64,000 bases of DNA from Sodiomyces alkalinus F11 (GCF_003711515.1 NW_021167080.1:779200-843199); one strand, 5' to 3'. Counted from the stretch's first letter, positions 38,801-52,559 are shown. A program made the numbers and translations. Notes: a model not told the origin generated them from the sequence alone.

Positions 38801-40112
38801 TAATAATTATTATTTCGGGGTTAAATGTATAATCCACGCGCTAGACGGTTTTAGCTTCCGCGGAAAACTTACTATAGTCACGGAGTAGGTATAGTATTAT
38901 CTAATCTGCCTCGAAAATACTATAGACCGGCAGAAGTCTATTAGCGAGATATAACCGATTATACCACCTTTAGTACCGTTCTCTATTATTATAATCGACT
39001 TTATCGTTAGTTTACCGCTAATCGATTATAAATATTTATTCTAAAGGCTAAAGCATAAGCCTATTAACGAATTCGATACTCTGCTAATAGTTACCTGTAA
39101 GACTAATAAGAAGACGATTTTAACACCTGGCTACTTAACCTACACGGCACGAGATTAGGCAGAGCTACTCTTAAGGATACTATAGCTCACGGATTAGGGG
39201 CTCCCTATCCGTATTATCTCGGATTAAGATTCGAAGTTTATATTAGAATTCTGGTAAGAGCTATTTAAACGCTTAGGTACTAAACTCGCTTTGGCTACGG
39301 CGTGGTATTTATAGATAAACGGTTCTTCGGAGCGAAAACACTAATTAGTTAAGATTATCCTACGGTATTATATATCTATAAGCGATATTCCGTGGCCAGA
39401 TATAATTCCGGCGGTGTAATACGCGCTTAATTAGGCCTATATAATAACACTTAACACCTTACCTAATAAGTTTCTGATAGGATTTAAGCTATAGTCTATC
39501 GTGGATCTAATAGCGGACACAGGTTTACCACCGACTTCTGATAAGGAATAGATAGATTATATTAGATAGTTATATTAATAGGAGGCCGAGTATCTTATAG
39601 CGATCGTAATAGCCGATATAAAGCGATATTATAATGCCACGAGGAGACTATATATATTTAAAGTTATTAAGAAAGTTTATTTACGTTTATATAGAGGATA
39701 TAAATTACCGGGTTAGAGTAAGGATTCTAGAAAGTGGTTATAATAACGTGTAGGACCTTTTTATATTATACGGGTGGTAAGTCCGTTAGCCTATAAGCTT
39801 AATTTCCTATAGTTATAGAGAGTGTATAGAGTGGTATCTATCGTATAACTTATCCTAGCCTTAGTCGGAGACCTATTCGGTAGGGAAAAAATAAAACTAG
39901 TCCCGATCGTGGTTAACGGAGATAACGATAAATGGTTATCGTACGAAATCGAAAAGCTGCTAAGAAGATATATTATCACCTATAGCAGACGGCCGTAAAC
40001 AGAATATCTAGTTAGATAGAAAGGCTAGCCCGATTAGTATAACGAGTAGTATCCGCGATAGATCCTTATAGAAAATACGAGCGATCTTGTTTACGAGTTT
40101 AAAAAGCGATAC
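35900..40112 (+). pseudogene. Ty3/gypsy pol with C-terminal chromodomain, decayed
   Basis: A retropepsin-like INSGYTTIIIDR lies near 35960-36000 (Asp to Asn). RT runs from about 36830: VVVNLRKLNAAILPNVYPIP, FSAFNASSFFYQLPV-type motif, and the catalytic box AYINNIII near 37436-37465 (YIDD expected). RNase H spans about 37900-38400 and integrase about 38570-39800. A chromodomain follows at 39942-40112: YEIEKLLRRY, then TEYLVR-stop-KG and NE-stop-YP, the two stops being TAG where aromatic-cage or core Trp (TGG) is expected. The family is one I recall as common in Pezizomycotina genomes. Chromodomains guide integration to methylated histone H3. Confidence 0.75.
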
Positions 40113-40849
40113 TCTATTACCACGGAAAAGCTTACTAAGGGAAGAATGGACGATTAAACACTACTACATGAGACTCTCGTAAAACACTAAAAACTAGTCG
40201 AAGTGCGGATATCACGAAGACCGAGAAATAACGATTCCGAATATCGCGAATAGTCTAACGACGACCTCTAATAAAATAATAAGACTAACCGTAAACGGAA
40301 TTTAAAAGGATCTACCTTAATCCTGTAATATAGGGAGCCGTTTCGCTTAATAGTTATAAATTCACCTCCTTTTCACTATCTTAATAAAACTATTTCCTAT
40401 TCACTCTATATCTTATTATTCCTCTTTTAACGACTATTATAGTTATGACTCTAACCTCCCTTTTATTTACGCTAACGATTAAGATATTTCGTTTACGTCT
40501 TATTATCGCTACGGCGGCTATTCGTAACCCACTTACCCTGTTTTTCTATTATCTTCATTCACGCACCCCTTACACGAATCTCATCTTTATTCACCGTATA
40601 GGAAAAAAATTCTATTTAAAGCATTTCTATTATTCTATTCGCAGGCACTTTTACTACACCTTCTAACCTCTAACGTTATTGTTAGATAGTTCGGCCTAAT
40701 ATTTTATCTACGCCGTAACGATTTTTCGTTTTCGTTTTCTTTTTTTCTTCTCTTCCCACCTTAGTACTATTAAGAGTAACTTAATAGATTTCGCCGACTA
40801 TATTTTATTTGGCCTCTCTCCTTAAATTCCTTCTATATTCGCTTACACG

Positions 40850-42790
40850 ATAGCACGAGATACCGTCTAAAAACTCTAAGACCGCTAAGAAGGCTATAAA
40901 CGTAGCCGTTAGATATCTAGACCCTATACTAGACGATATCGATTACCTCGATAAAAGATTACTAATTATTAACAACTCTAGAGCTAATATATAACTCCTC
41001 CGTAAGATAGCTAAATATCTACGTAAGAATTACCGATAAGATAAGTGGTTCTATAACGTTCTGCTATTTCTATTAGCAGAATAGTCTTGTACGGTTTAGA
41101 TTAGAGGAGTCACCGCTATATTCTATTCGAGCTAGGCTATAGTTATAGGGGGTGCTAAAAATAAACTGCAGAAAGTTATTTAGTATACTAGAGAAGCTTA
41201 CCTTAGCCTGAATATATACGAAGTATAGTAGGTAGTATACTATATATAGCTAAGAGGAGGAAAACGCAGCTTTACGGGATAGACGGATAAATGGATAGTC
41301 GTGTAGCAGAAGATCGACGATAAGGACTACCTTCCAGATAATCAGAATACCTTATAGTGTTTCGAGTAAGCGCTAATAGCCACGGCTAAATACCGCTATT
41401 AGGAAGACCCTAGTTTTCTCGACGATACTTAGGATCTAAATTCGGTAACGGATAATAGACGTTAGAGAATACCGGGCGGGGGATTTACTATAGACGATAA
41501 GACGATACGAGTTTACGGAGACGACGAATACGGTCTATATAGAGACGACTTTAGAAATATAATTATACCGATACTATAGAAGCCCTTGTAGATAATAGCA
41601 CCACAGACAAATCAGCCAACTTAGTCACCACCTATAGTATTATAATAAACGTTTCCCTAATAAGCAGCATAATAAGGTTAATATTTAACTATATCCTAAT
41701 CTACTTCACAGTAAATATAGTAGACGACTTAGACTTAGCTAACCACATTTGGAGTATTAAAGAAGCCCACTATAATAGGAGTAGTTAATTATTAGGAGGC
41801 GCTTATCTAATAAATATTTATAGATTAGCGCTTTATAATTACGGGTGTAGATAGACCTATCGATTAGCACTTAATCGCTAGAGTGGATTAGCTTATTAAA
41901 TCTATACTATTTAATTCTATAGACCTCGTGTAACGACTAAGAGATAAAATCGATACAGGGTATAGTTTCCTTACTCACTATATTATAGCACTGGCTCTCC
42001 GAGATGATAGTAGTATCGGTAGCGATTAGCCGGCTATAAGTAATAGAGATAAAATCGTCCGAGAGATTATCTAGTAGCGAGATAACGGTCGGTATAATAG
42101 GCACCGTAAAAGATTGCCTTTACCCAGTAATAACCTGGAATTCGTCTAGGCAAAACCAAAGAAGCTCAAGAAAACCAATACTAGCGGTCAGGGGAGTATA
42201 TAAACGGGAATATCGGTGTAATAGGGATTAGTCATATAGCAGGGAATAGTAATATAATAGATAGCTATATTTATAGACCTTATAGCACTTAAAACTAAAC
42301 TAAGAAGGGACTTTTTAAACGATATTAAATGGGTGCATAATAAGGCAGATAACGTCGAGAAGATAATTCGGAGAGATTTATCGGACTACTACGATAACTA
42401 TAAGCAGAATACCGTAAAAGCTTAAACTAATATAAGTAACCTATAAGGGCATACTAAGAACGACCTAGACGATTTCAACCATAGATTAGCCGACGTTAAA
42501 AGATAATAGAGTATAGTGAACGTGACTATAAACAATATACAAACCGATCTTAAGAAAATAACACCCACGACGACGCCGATTTCCACGCTAACAAAGCAGT
42601 CATAGACGTAGAAGAAAAGTCCTTTTACCTAGTCGTATATGTAAACGTAATAGAAACCGTAAGTAAAGCCATAGTCGTAAGCATAATCGAATACATAGCC
42701 GTAAGCTCTATCGTAAACGCTCTCATAGAAGCAGGATACGGATAACGATAACTGGTTAGACGTAAAGGACTAAATAGATATAGAATCAAG
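40850..42790 (+). pseudogene. Extra ORF downstream of pol in the 10.8-kb element
   Basis: After the chromodomain a frame from about 40850 (NSKTAKKAINVAVRYLDPIL and onward) continues for nearly 1.9 kb with mainly TAG/TAA at Gln or Trp codons. It has acidic middle parts (DDEYGLYRDD near 41520) and an Arg/His/Ser-rich tail near 42600-42740. It ends before the 3' LTR at 42969. Position matches that of accessory or env-like ORFs, but I see no signal peptide or membrane segment; function unknown. A second gag-like gene or a captured host gene are possible. Confidence 0.4.
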
Positions 42791-42968
42791 CGGAAGGAAA
42801 GCTTAATAACGAAATTACTTATCTAAGGCGTAGAGAGATCTTTTACTTTTCTGGTTCTTCACTCGGAGATAACTAATATTTTCCTTTTCTTTTCTAGGCC
42901 GGGGTCGGCATAGACTTATCTAAGAAGGGATAGTAATCGGGACGATTATATTTTTAGGGGGAGGGTAT

Positions 42969-43157
42969 TACTATATACACGTATAAAGGTATATTAGCTA
43001 TATAGTATTCCTATAGACAGATAAGTTAGCAGGAGGCAGAGGTATATTAGTGACCTCTACCACGGAGCTCCACGAGCTCACACTTAGCTAGATTATTATC
43101 TTAACATCTTCACATTCTGATTATTCACACGCCTGTGACGCCGCATCCGGCATATCA
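42969..43157 (+). repeat. 3' LTR of the 10.8-kb element
   Basis: Equal in length to 32337-32525. A purine-rich AGGGGGAGGGTA run at about 42956-42967 lies just before it, as expected for a polypurine tract. The final bases CATATCA adjoin the CTAGG target duplication. Confidence 0.9.
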
Positions 43158-45930
43158 CTAGGAGTCTACGGCCTCTTGATTAGATATAGATAAGCTCGCC
43201 GACCTCCTCGAGAAGTATACTATTTCCCTTATCTATAATAGAGCTAAAGGCGTTAGGGGCACTGCCGCCTAAGTACTCGCCCTATTTAAAAGGATAGGCA
43301 CGGAGAAGGTCTAAGCCCTCCTCGCTATAAGGTCTAATCTAAAGAACGCCTTTTATACTATCCTTAAGCACGCCCCTTAGCCTACGATAACTGCTTTAGT
43401 ACACTTCGCCACCCCTAATCAGGCTAACGGTGCCGTTTCCTAGCCTAATAACGCCTAATATACCGAGGAGATTTACTACGGAGCTCCCCGCCCTAGATAT
43501 AATAACCGGCGTAACGATAGCCGCCCGACCTAATAACACGATAACTGCCTAGGATAGTAAAGAGGTGCTTAGAATAATAGCTAGCCCTTACTAGCTCGCT
43601 ACTATTACTACGGCGAAGAAGGGTATCGGAGAGATAACTACCCTATCCTAATCCACGATAGCGCCTATAACCTAGTTAAGTAGGAGTTCCCCGTGTATTT
43701 AGTTATAGATTAGACCGGTACCTAGGCAGCCTGCCTAGAGAGCGAGCTACGAGTTAACGAGTACAAGCTATACTAACGCCTTATACTATATTAGCTAGCC
43801 ACTAAGCTCTATAGCCGATTTAAGAAGCTTGTAGACCTTTATATTAAGACTTTCTAGCCCGTTACCCTCCCCTATAAGACTAATAAGACTAATAGGCTTA
43901 TAATTAAGTATACAGTTAAGCAGGTATAGAAGTAGTAGACCGGTTAGAGTAGTTAGGCCACCGAAGCCACTTAAGCCTTAAGGGTTACTAAGGTCACGGG
44001 ATCTATTAACTTTATTACTGCTAGAGTGTATACTACGTCTATATCTCGACACACTTCGACCGACCCCTAAGACTCTCTTCGCACTACTAGGAGTGGTAGA
44101 ATCAGTAAACCCACGCCAAAAGTAGCTAGTTCCTCTAATTAGGCCGTTTAATAGACCCTAACGACTCCGGAAAGCTCCTAAAGAGTTATAGAGATAGTTA
44201 ACGATATCGATATAGACGATAGTCTAATCCCTGATTCGATAGCCCCTATATCTAGACCCGCTACCACCTCGACTATTACCCGGCCTGCCTTATAAGCCTT
44301 AACTTAGAAAGATACCCTTAATTTATTTAACTAGGAGGCTATTATACAGAAAGTCCGCGAGAAGAGCCCTAAAGCACCTTTTAGAGATAGAGGTTAAGGT
44401 TCCTATAGTTTACCTCCTCTCTACTAATAAAGCTATCCTCGCGGACTATAAGGAGACGCTAAGGTTAATCGGTAGCCAGGTAAAGCCTTATACAGTTATC
44501 CGGTTAACCCCTAAAAAGGCCTTTTTTATAGACTCCTTACCCTTAGGACCCGAATATCCTATATAGTTTACGAATACCGCGACTACTGCCCCTACACCTA
44601 ATAGTGCCCTGTTTATTACGCCCGCCCTAACGATTAATAAACTAAAGCCTCCTACTATTTACGCTAAGTATATAACGATACGGGTTAGCCTAACTAAGCG
44701 AATAGCTAAGGCCTACCCTACGGAGGACTATTTTTACGTAGTTATTAATATAGGAGCCGTCTTTAATACTATCCGGCTAAACCTTATAGGAAAGCTAGGA
44801 CTATAGGGCCGTATCGGTAAAAGTAATATCGCGATTAAGGGGATTAACGACGTGGATAGGGTAAACTATATAGAATATTTAAAGGAGTACCTTTAGGTCG
44901 GGGACTAGCACGGGAAAGTCTATTTTATAGTAATCGAGGAAATAAGGCCTAGAATACTTCATAGCCTACCGTTCTTACTTAATAGTCACGCCTCTTTTAC
45001 CTATAAGGACGGATAGATCGATATAGACTTCGCCTATAAGGACGCCCGTATTATCGTCCCTATTACTAGTAGGGAATAAGTCGACGACCGCCCTTATAGA
45101 TAAAGCTAACCTAAGTTTAAAAAGGAGGAGAAGCGTTAAGAGGAGGAGGATTTAATCGATCTAAGTATCGGATAGTAAGGAGAGGACGGCGTCCCTTATA
45201 GTTAGTCCGGGGCCGCTACCTTAATATCGAGTAATAATAGGATTAGCGGTTCGCCCGATTAGGGGGCGAGGGAGGAGAAGGAGGAGAAGAAGAAGAGTGA
45301 TAATAATATTTTCTTTTATTTAGATAATAAGGACGCTACTACTTTAGTAGCCTTCCTATTTACGGAGGAGGTAAAGCCCTTAACGAAAAGAATTTATATA
45401 GCCTTAAGGGCGATACTACGAAATTAGGGCCGAGGATATAAGAGGTGTATCGCGGAGGCTCCCTATATAATAACTACGACTATATAATAATAACTAATTT
45501 ATACTAACCACTTATCTTTTTCGAATTTTCTATACTACTATTAGCCTAATCACCCTAATAGCCTCTTAGTCTTATATTTTCGGAAGGACCGGACGATATA
45601 GGATAATTCCTAGATAAGAGCGCTCGAGGCTTTAAAGAAAGAGTAGGATAGTATTACTAGCGTAGCCGTGATTACGACGAAGAAGCTATAGCAGCCTAAG
45701 AGGAGGAAGTCCTAGGATCTTATTAAAGAAGCGCACTATTCCCCTAGTCCCGAAGGCGTCTTTACTATATAGAAACTAAAGGCTCTTAAGGTTTACCCTC
45801 TTAACGATATCCTGTCTAATAAAAGTATCCCTAATAAAGACCCCTATTAGAAGAAGAATATCCTCGTAGAAATTAAAAAGAAAGACTAGGAGCTAGAAGA
45901 CGAGCGGTTTATTAGCCTAATTATACCGAA
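43158..45930 (+). pseudogene. Gag and retropepsin of the 14-kb element, copy 2 (3' part)
   Basis: Continuation of the gag frame that starts at about 30648, after the 10.8-kb insertion. The retropepsin reads FYVVINIGAVFNTIRLNLI near 44725-44790, same place as in copy 1. An acidic/basic charged linker (EEKEEKKKSD near 45270-45300) precedes RT. Confidence 0.65.
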
Positions 45931-48900
45931 GTTTTCTAAAATTATATCCCGTTCGCGCCTTATACCCGAAAGAATTAACGCTATCCTAAAGACCGTTAAT
46001 TACTTAACCCCTAAAGAAAAGGAGCACCTAATAAAGGTCCTCCTAAACCGCGAGGTAGCTATTACATAGGACTAGACTAAGTACGGCCGCCTTAATAAAA
46101 GGGTAGCCCCTTTATAGCAGATTCGAGCGGTTCCTTATAAGGCGTAGCAGGCGAAAGGGATCCCTATCCCTAAGGCTCTAGAGTCTATAGTCGTGCAGAT
46201 AATAAAAGACCGCCTTAAGAAAGGTATAATCGAGGAAAGGCACGTAGCCTATTATAACCCCTAGTTCCTCGTTAAGAAGACAGATAGTAATATACGGCTT
46301 ATTAACTCGGCTACTAAGATTAATATAGTAACNNNNNNNNNNNNNNNNNNNNNNNNNNNNNNNNNNNNNNNNNNNNNNNNNNNNNNNNNNNNNNNNNNNN
46401 NNNNNNNNNNNNNNNNNNNNNNNNNNNNNNNNNNNNNNNNNNNNNNNNNNNNNNNNNNNNNNNNNNNNNNNNNNNNNNNNNNNNNNNNNNNNNNNNNNNN
46501 NNNNNNNNNNNNNNNNNNNNNNNNNNNNNNNNNNNNNNNNNNNNNNNNNNNNNNNNNNNNNNNNNNNNNNNNNNNNNNNNNNNNNNNNNNNNNNNNNNNN
46601 NNNNNNNNNNNNNNNNNNNNNNNNNNNNNNNNNNNNNNNNNNNNNNNNNNNNNNNNNNNNNNNNNNNNNNNNNNNNNNNNNNNNNNNNNNNNNNNNNNNN
46701 NNNNNNNNNNNNNNNNNNNNNNNNNNNNNNNNNNNNNNNNNNNNNNNNNNNNNNNNNNNNNNNNNNNNNNNNNNNNNNNNNNNNNNNNNNNNNNNNNNNN
46801 NNNNNNNNNNNNNNNNNNNNNNNNNNNNNNNNNNNNNNNNNNNNNNNNNNNNNNNNNNNNNNNNNNNNNNNNACCTTTTACCGAGTCTAGATTTATAAGT
46901 TCGCTATTATCGCTAGACCCCTAACCGACCTACTACGGAAGAATACTACCTTTAGATAGGAGGAGCCTTAATAACACGCTATAGACGCCTTTAAGAAAGC
47001 CTGTACTATAGCCCCTATCCTGATTACTATCTAGTACGGCGAAGGCGTAAGAGTTATCTACGTAATCGTTAACGCTAGCACGGATAGATAGGTTAAAATC
47101 CTCGGATAGTATATTAAGGATAAAAGAGCTATAGCACGATACGAAAGCGGCCACTAGTCTCCTATAGAGAGGATCTATAATACTAGTAAGCTAGAGCTAA
47201 GGGGAGTCCTAAAGACCCTTTAGCGCCTACGTAACTATCTCTATAGGGTTTACTTTATCCTCGAAACCGATACCTAAGCCCTTTTATCCTAGTTAAAAGG
47301 ATCTACTACTAACCTCCCTAGTGCCCTAATTACCCGATAGCTCGCCTAGATCCGGCTCTTCGACTTTAACGTTAAGTATATTAAAGGATCTAAGAATACT
47401 ATAGCCGATAGACTCTTATAGATACCCGGAATACCCTTTAATTAGGCTAACGATAATACCGAAGGAGACTTAGACGACTTTATAGATAATAGAATCTTCC
47501 TTACGGAAGCCGAGAAGTAATTCGATAACCCTACCTTAGCTAACGATATCCTTAATAAGGACCTTACTTAGACTTAGTTTTCCCGATAAGTAGCTACCTT
47601 TTTAACGACCTTTCGCGTCCTTAGAGGAATAGATCCTAGGGAAGCCCGTAGAGTTAAAGATACAGCTACCCCTGTATTCCTTAAGGATAGACTACTATAG
47701 ACCCGAGTAACTAAGGCTAATTCGACCCCTAAGCGTTAGATTAACGATAAGGACGCCTAGGTTAACCTAATTAGGAGAACCCACGACGAATCCGGATACC
47801 GAGGAAGGTAGGGCACTTACTATCGCCTCGCCGCTAATTACTTCTAGGATAGTATCTATAAAAGCGTTTAGAGGTTTATCGAGTCCTGTTCTGAATACTA
47901 GGCCCGCCGTAGACGTTCCTAGGAGGACCCCCTAATTATAATAAGCCTACCCGAAACCGCCCTCCCTTTTACCTAGGTTAGCCTAGACGTTTAATATTTT
48001 TAAGGGTAGTATCTTATAGAGGCCCGCTGTATATTTACAGCTTAGGTTAAGGCCCGACTACTAAAGAAGAATACGTCTAAGGCTATTACCTTATTTCTAT
48101 AGGAAGATATAATCTGTACGTATAGGCTTTATATAATCCTCCTTATAGATAGAGGTTTAGAGAATAAGGGTTATATAATTAAGCTAAATCGTCGCTATAG
48201 GACTACTCGAAAGCTCGCCTCGGCCTATTACCCACGCTCTATCTATTTAGTCGAAGCTTTACCCTAAAGCCCTTTACGAGATCCTCCTAATAGTCCTTTT
48301 CGCTAACCGTATAACAGTAAGAGCTTATACTAGCCGTACCCCTTTCTTCCTTCTATATAGCCACGAGGCTATTACCCCGATTAACATAACGTGCCTAACC
48401 TGGAGAGCATTAGACTAGGGCCGCGTTAAAACCCCTAAAGATACGATAATGCTTCGGTTAAGGGCTTTGACTTAGTTTAATACTAACCGATAAGCTACTA
48501 TTACTATAATTACTAAATAATAAAGGCGACGGATAGTCTATATTAATACTAGCCGTGCCCGGGTACTCCGTAAGTAAAGGCTATAAGTTAAGGATTTTAT
48601 ACTAGTTCACGATACTAAGAAAGCTATTAATATAAGTCGTAAGGCTAAGCTCGATTACCGATAGAACGGCTAATATTATATTCGGAAGGCTAATCACGAT
48701 AATAAGTCCTTTATCCTCGAGGCTCTTATTAGGGATAAACTAAAAGGGATTACTTTTACCGCTAACCTCCTAAAGAAGTTTATCTAAAACGATAATAGGT
48801 ATTAGAAGCCTAAGGACTAGACTATGCTTAAACGGGACTATAGCGAAGAGCTTAAGATTATATACCCTACCCGAGGAGCGCCTATTACTGAAGAAGTCAC

Positions 48901-49105
48901 CGAAGCACCCCTTTTACCTAGCGAGGACCCTAAGGAAGATACTAAGGCCGAGGATATTATTAAATCCCCTAATTATACTATTAACGGTCTTTTACGCCGC
49001 TCCGAGAGACTAAGAGAGCTTTTCGGGGAGTATTATAAGAAGCTGGAGGAAGAGTTAAAAAAGGTAAAGAAGTCTAGTACCGTTATAATGCAGATTCTAT
49101 AGCGC
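45931..49105 (+). pseudogene. Ty3/gypsy RT, RNase H and integrase, copy 2
   Basis: RT begins near 45950; KGIPIPKALESIVVQIIKDR and IRLINSATKIN are readable before the N gap at 46333. RNase H follows the gap (VNASTDR near 47070, TDT near 47265). The integrase zinc-binding site is visible from about 47770 (HDESGY-RG, then IESCSEY; HHCC with RIP changes), and the core to about 48420. The end is an intact-looking piece 48824-49102 with a Leu/Glu/Lys coiled-coil-like tail. Stops are at Gln and Trp codons. Confidence 0.7.
46333..46872. other. Assembly gap, 540 N
   Basis: The run of N replaces part of the RT of copy 2. Bases on both sides match copy 1 in reverse orientation at about 24435 and 23866, so the missing sequence should be close to the gap length and to contain the catalytic FxDD box. 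Confidence 1.
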
Positions 49106-50732
49106 CTAGATTTTAACCCGAGTAAGTATAAGGATTATACTAGCGAGCTATATTTCGTTCCTTCTTATTACTTTCCCTATTTTCCTTTATTTTTAAAGCC
49201 TATACTCGTTAGGAGGCTAGCGTATAGTCTTAGGGCCGAGGGTAAATAAAGCTAAGTCTTTTATCCACCTAGAGTCACGATATACGCTAGTATAAAAGGC
49301 GTAAATATATAAATAATCTTCCTAACCACTACCCTAATCCGTTTCTTTTTTAAAACTTTTACCTTTATTACCCTGATTAGAGGCACTATAAACCTATCTA
49401 GACTTATTTCCCCGATTGGAAGACTTTTCCCTATATTTATTATTTATTATATTTATAAGTACGCCTAACTACGTGGACGTTATAGAGATATACTACTATA
49501 TACTCTCTTTTCTATAATAAGTATAGGTTTCTTTTATTATAATCTTAAATTCTTTACTCCTATTCCCCTAATCACCGTATAATTTATTAGATATAAGCTA
49601 AATTATACCTGGTTTAATATAAGCTGCCTATTCTGCGGAAGGGAGTTATAGTCGGGAATAACTAGTATAGGGACGGTTACTAAGGGTATAATATAATCGA
49701 GAGAAATACCGTTAAAGGCTACAAGCCGTAAACCGTAAATCCCTCCTTTACTAACCCTAGTACTAATAACTTATTAAGTTATTACGTTAATCTTAAAGGC
49801 CGTTGTTAGAAGTATAAGAGCTACTCCCTTCCTACTACTTAAAGCCCCTTTTCCTAATCTCTATTACTAAACGCTCTCCCTATAACTAATATTATACCCC
49901 TATTCCCTTAACTATACCTATATATACTGCCCTTAAGCCTACTATACGTAAGTTCCTTATCCGGAAAGAAAAGACTAACACTATACCTATCACTAGAAGA
50001 GTAAGTTCAAGACACTAAGTTAACGGCGTTAAGAGCCCCGTTAGAAAAACCCCTAATAAAGAAAAACGTAATATCACGACGATAACGGCGGTAATAATAA
50101 TAAAAACCGGAAAACCCGGGGGTTTCCTTAGTTATATTAGCCTAATTAAGCGACTACCGGCCGCTACCTATAAATTTTATTCTTCTTATAAGGGCTTTAT
50201 CGGTACATAGGCCCGTGGAGTCCGCCCCTATTAGAGTAGAAAACGGTTCTTTATGAAGAAGAGGAAAAGAAGAAGATAAGCCACGAGAAGACCTTCTTTT
50301 ATACCTATTTTCCCCTAATTTTACTACCCTACCCTACTTTCCCACGTAATGGCTCTTTTTTACCCCTAACTACGCTAGAGACTTAGACTCGGAAGCTTAT
50401 ATCGTTATGATTTACTACCTATTACCCGATCCCTTCCTATTTCTCGGCCTTAGCTACCCTGTTTAACTATAACTATACTCCTATTCCCCTAATTACCGCG
50501 AAAGATACCTATTTCCCCCCTTTTTTTACTCCTAAACCGGTCCTTCTTCGTAGTCCTTATACTCGGGGACGTATACCTTAATCTCCCTACGCTAGTCATA
50601 AGCCCCTATAAGAAAAGAGATTAGATAATACTTAACGGTCTCCCCTTTCTAATATTAAGCGCTATCCTTAACCCTTTAGTAGTGGCTATCCAGTTTAGTC
50701 TAATACTAATATATTAGAGCTAGAACTATAGC
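49106..50732. mobile_element. Non-coding part of the 14-kb element after pol (copy 2)
   Basis: Belongs to the element because the reverse complement is present in copy 1 at about 21590-19966. Readings here are short and broken in all frames; I recognise no domain. Confidence 0.6.
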
Positions 50733-51400
50733 CGGAATACTATCTCGCGCTAGGAGATCTTAACCTCCCGAAGTATCGTGTTACTAGCGAGCCACCTATT
50801 AATAAATAGCCTTTATATTAATAATATAAACGCTATACTAAGGGGACTATAAAGGTCGGTAACTATCGTTATAAATCGATTAAGGTAGCACTATAGTCTG
50901 CTTAAGAGGAGGATCGGGGTAACTAACGCCCGGATACTTATTATCCGGCTAGGAGACCTCCTAATCACCCTATTAAAACTATCCTCGGAGGGTATTATCG
51001 CGATACGTGTAGGCGGACTCGTGAAATTAGTAGTTAGTATAGTCCGGGAACTCCTTACTCCCCTAAATCGATACGCACTCGAAAAAAGGGTATAGAATCT
51101 TATTATTAAGATTAGTTATAGCTATCTAACGTTCCTTATAGTATTAGTAAGGGATCTTATTAACGGTGCCGTATACCTGGATTAAAAGCGCCCTAGTTGT
51201 ATAAGGCCTCGAGATAATCTTTATAAGATATTCCCTCTAAGGACTAGCTATATCCTTCGCTATAATGATTCGACGACGGAAAAGAGGGGAGCCGTTAAAA
51301 GCCTTTATCTTTATAAATAAGCCGACCTCGACGTCCCTAAGGTTAAGAAGAGTATTCTAGACCCGCCTAATAATAGCCGCCTTACTTTTACTAGGAATTA
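50733..51400 (+). pseudogene. Conserved unrecognised ORF of the 14-kb element, copy 2
   Basis: The frame reads SRxEILTSRSIVLLASHLLI, then RRIGVTNARILIIRLGDLLI, LTPLNRYALEK and FLIVLVRDLINGAVYLD; nearly every stop is TAA/TAG from Gln. The counterpart in copy 1 keeps a 63-codon open piece. A helical, Leu/Ile-rich protein without catalytic motifs that I can see. It precedes the Ulp1-like ORF by about 1.1 kb. Confidence 0.45.
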
Positions 51401-52559
51401 ACGATTATAGGAAGTCTAACTCGATATACGATAAGCCGCCCTTACTAGCCACTTTATACTAACCGAGATAGGAGTTTACCTATAGGTTAGTAGCCTTTTC
51501 GTGGACTGATTAGGGTAACCTATATATAGAATCGATAAAAACCTACCACTATATCCACGGGGGTTACTCCGAAGGAGTATTCCTTACGGGCCCTAAAGGG
51601 TAAACGAGCCGCGGGCTAAAACCACGGCGTTAGTTTAATAGACTATTCAACGAGTAACGGCCTTCTTCCTTTTATAAGACTCGGTTTTATCGAGTATACT
51701 AATTAGCCGTTTGGTCGCTATGATTACTATTATTAGTTATTATAAGTGTAAGTAGCGGTTAGGTTTATATCTGCCTTAATATTACGGTGGGAAAAGAGGA
51801 AGAAGAGGAGGGATACCGCTAAAAAGCTCGCCTTTTATATTTAAGAAATCGAGCGATTAAGAGAGGCTATAAGCCGTATTACTACTATAAATTATAAAGG
51901 CGGTTATTTAGTTAAAGCAGTTATAAAGGGGCCTTTACCTACTACGGCTTAAGGGAGGAGTGATTCACTATTTCCCCTTTTAGATCCCTTATCCCTAAGT
52001 CACGGCTACGCCTATAACTAAATAACGCAGGAGCTATTTCGTCTAATCTTTTCGACTAATTAGAGCCTAGATTTTATCGTCTTTTTCCTAATTAGGAACC
52101 TTCCCGCCGAGTTAAAGAAGTCACTATCGCTATAACTAAGGCACGCCTCCTTTAACTAAGCGAAAGACTCCTTTATAGGTAGTAGCTAAATAGTAACGCC
52201 TGCTATAAAGGAACCCTTAAGGTAAAGACTATCACGGAAGAAGGCACTTTCGAGCTTATTAAAGGAGGATAAATATCCCTCGACCTCGAGCTCTAAGGGT
52301 CTTTTTTCCTCTCTCTTCCACTCCTTAGTTTTCGATTAGCCTTTCGCTCTCGGATATTACCCGTAACTACTAACCGTTATTTTATAACGATACCTTTTCC
52401 TATTTTTTTTTAACTATTTTTCGACGCCCCTAAAGTCTAATTAGGGTAACTAGCTATAGTTTACGCTTTTACCGGCCTTTATTCCTTCCCCCCCCCCTTC
52501 TCTCTTTTTCTCCCTCTCCCGCCGCGCACGCCGCCCTCGCTATAACTAACTACTAGACT

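Larger units (their letters stand above)
32337..43157 (+). mobile_element. 10.8-kb Ty3/gypsy element with chromodomain, complete
   Basis: It inserted into the gag of copy 2 and is flanked by a perfect 5-bp duplication, CTAGG, at 32332-32336 and 43158-43162; copy 1 has the uninterrupted site (reverse complement near 27619-27650). LTRs of 189 bp lie at 32337-32525 and 42969-43157. Internal order: SR-rich N-terminal part and gag, protease, RT, RNase H, integrase, chromodomain, then an extra ORF before the 3' LTR. All coding frames carry RIP stops. Confidence 0.9.

Noticed and set aside
46933..47154. 73-codon minus-strand ORF in copy 2
   Set aside because: Antisense of the RNase H region; the plus reading has the recognisable domain.
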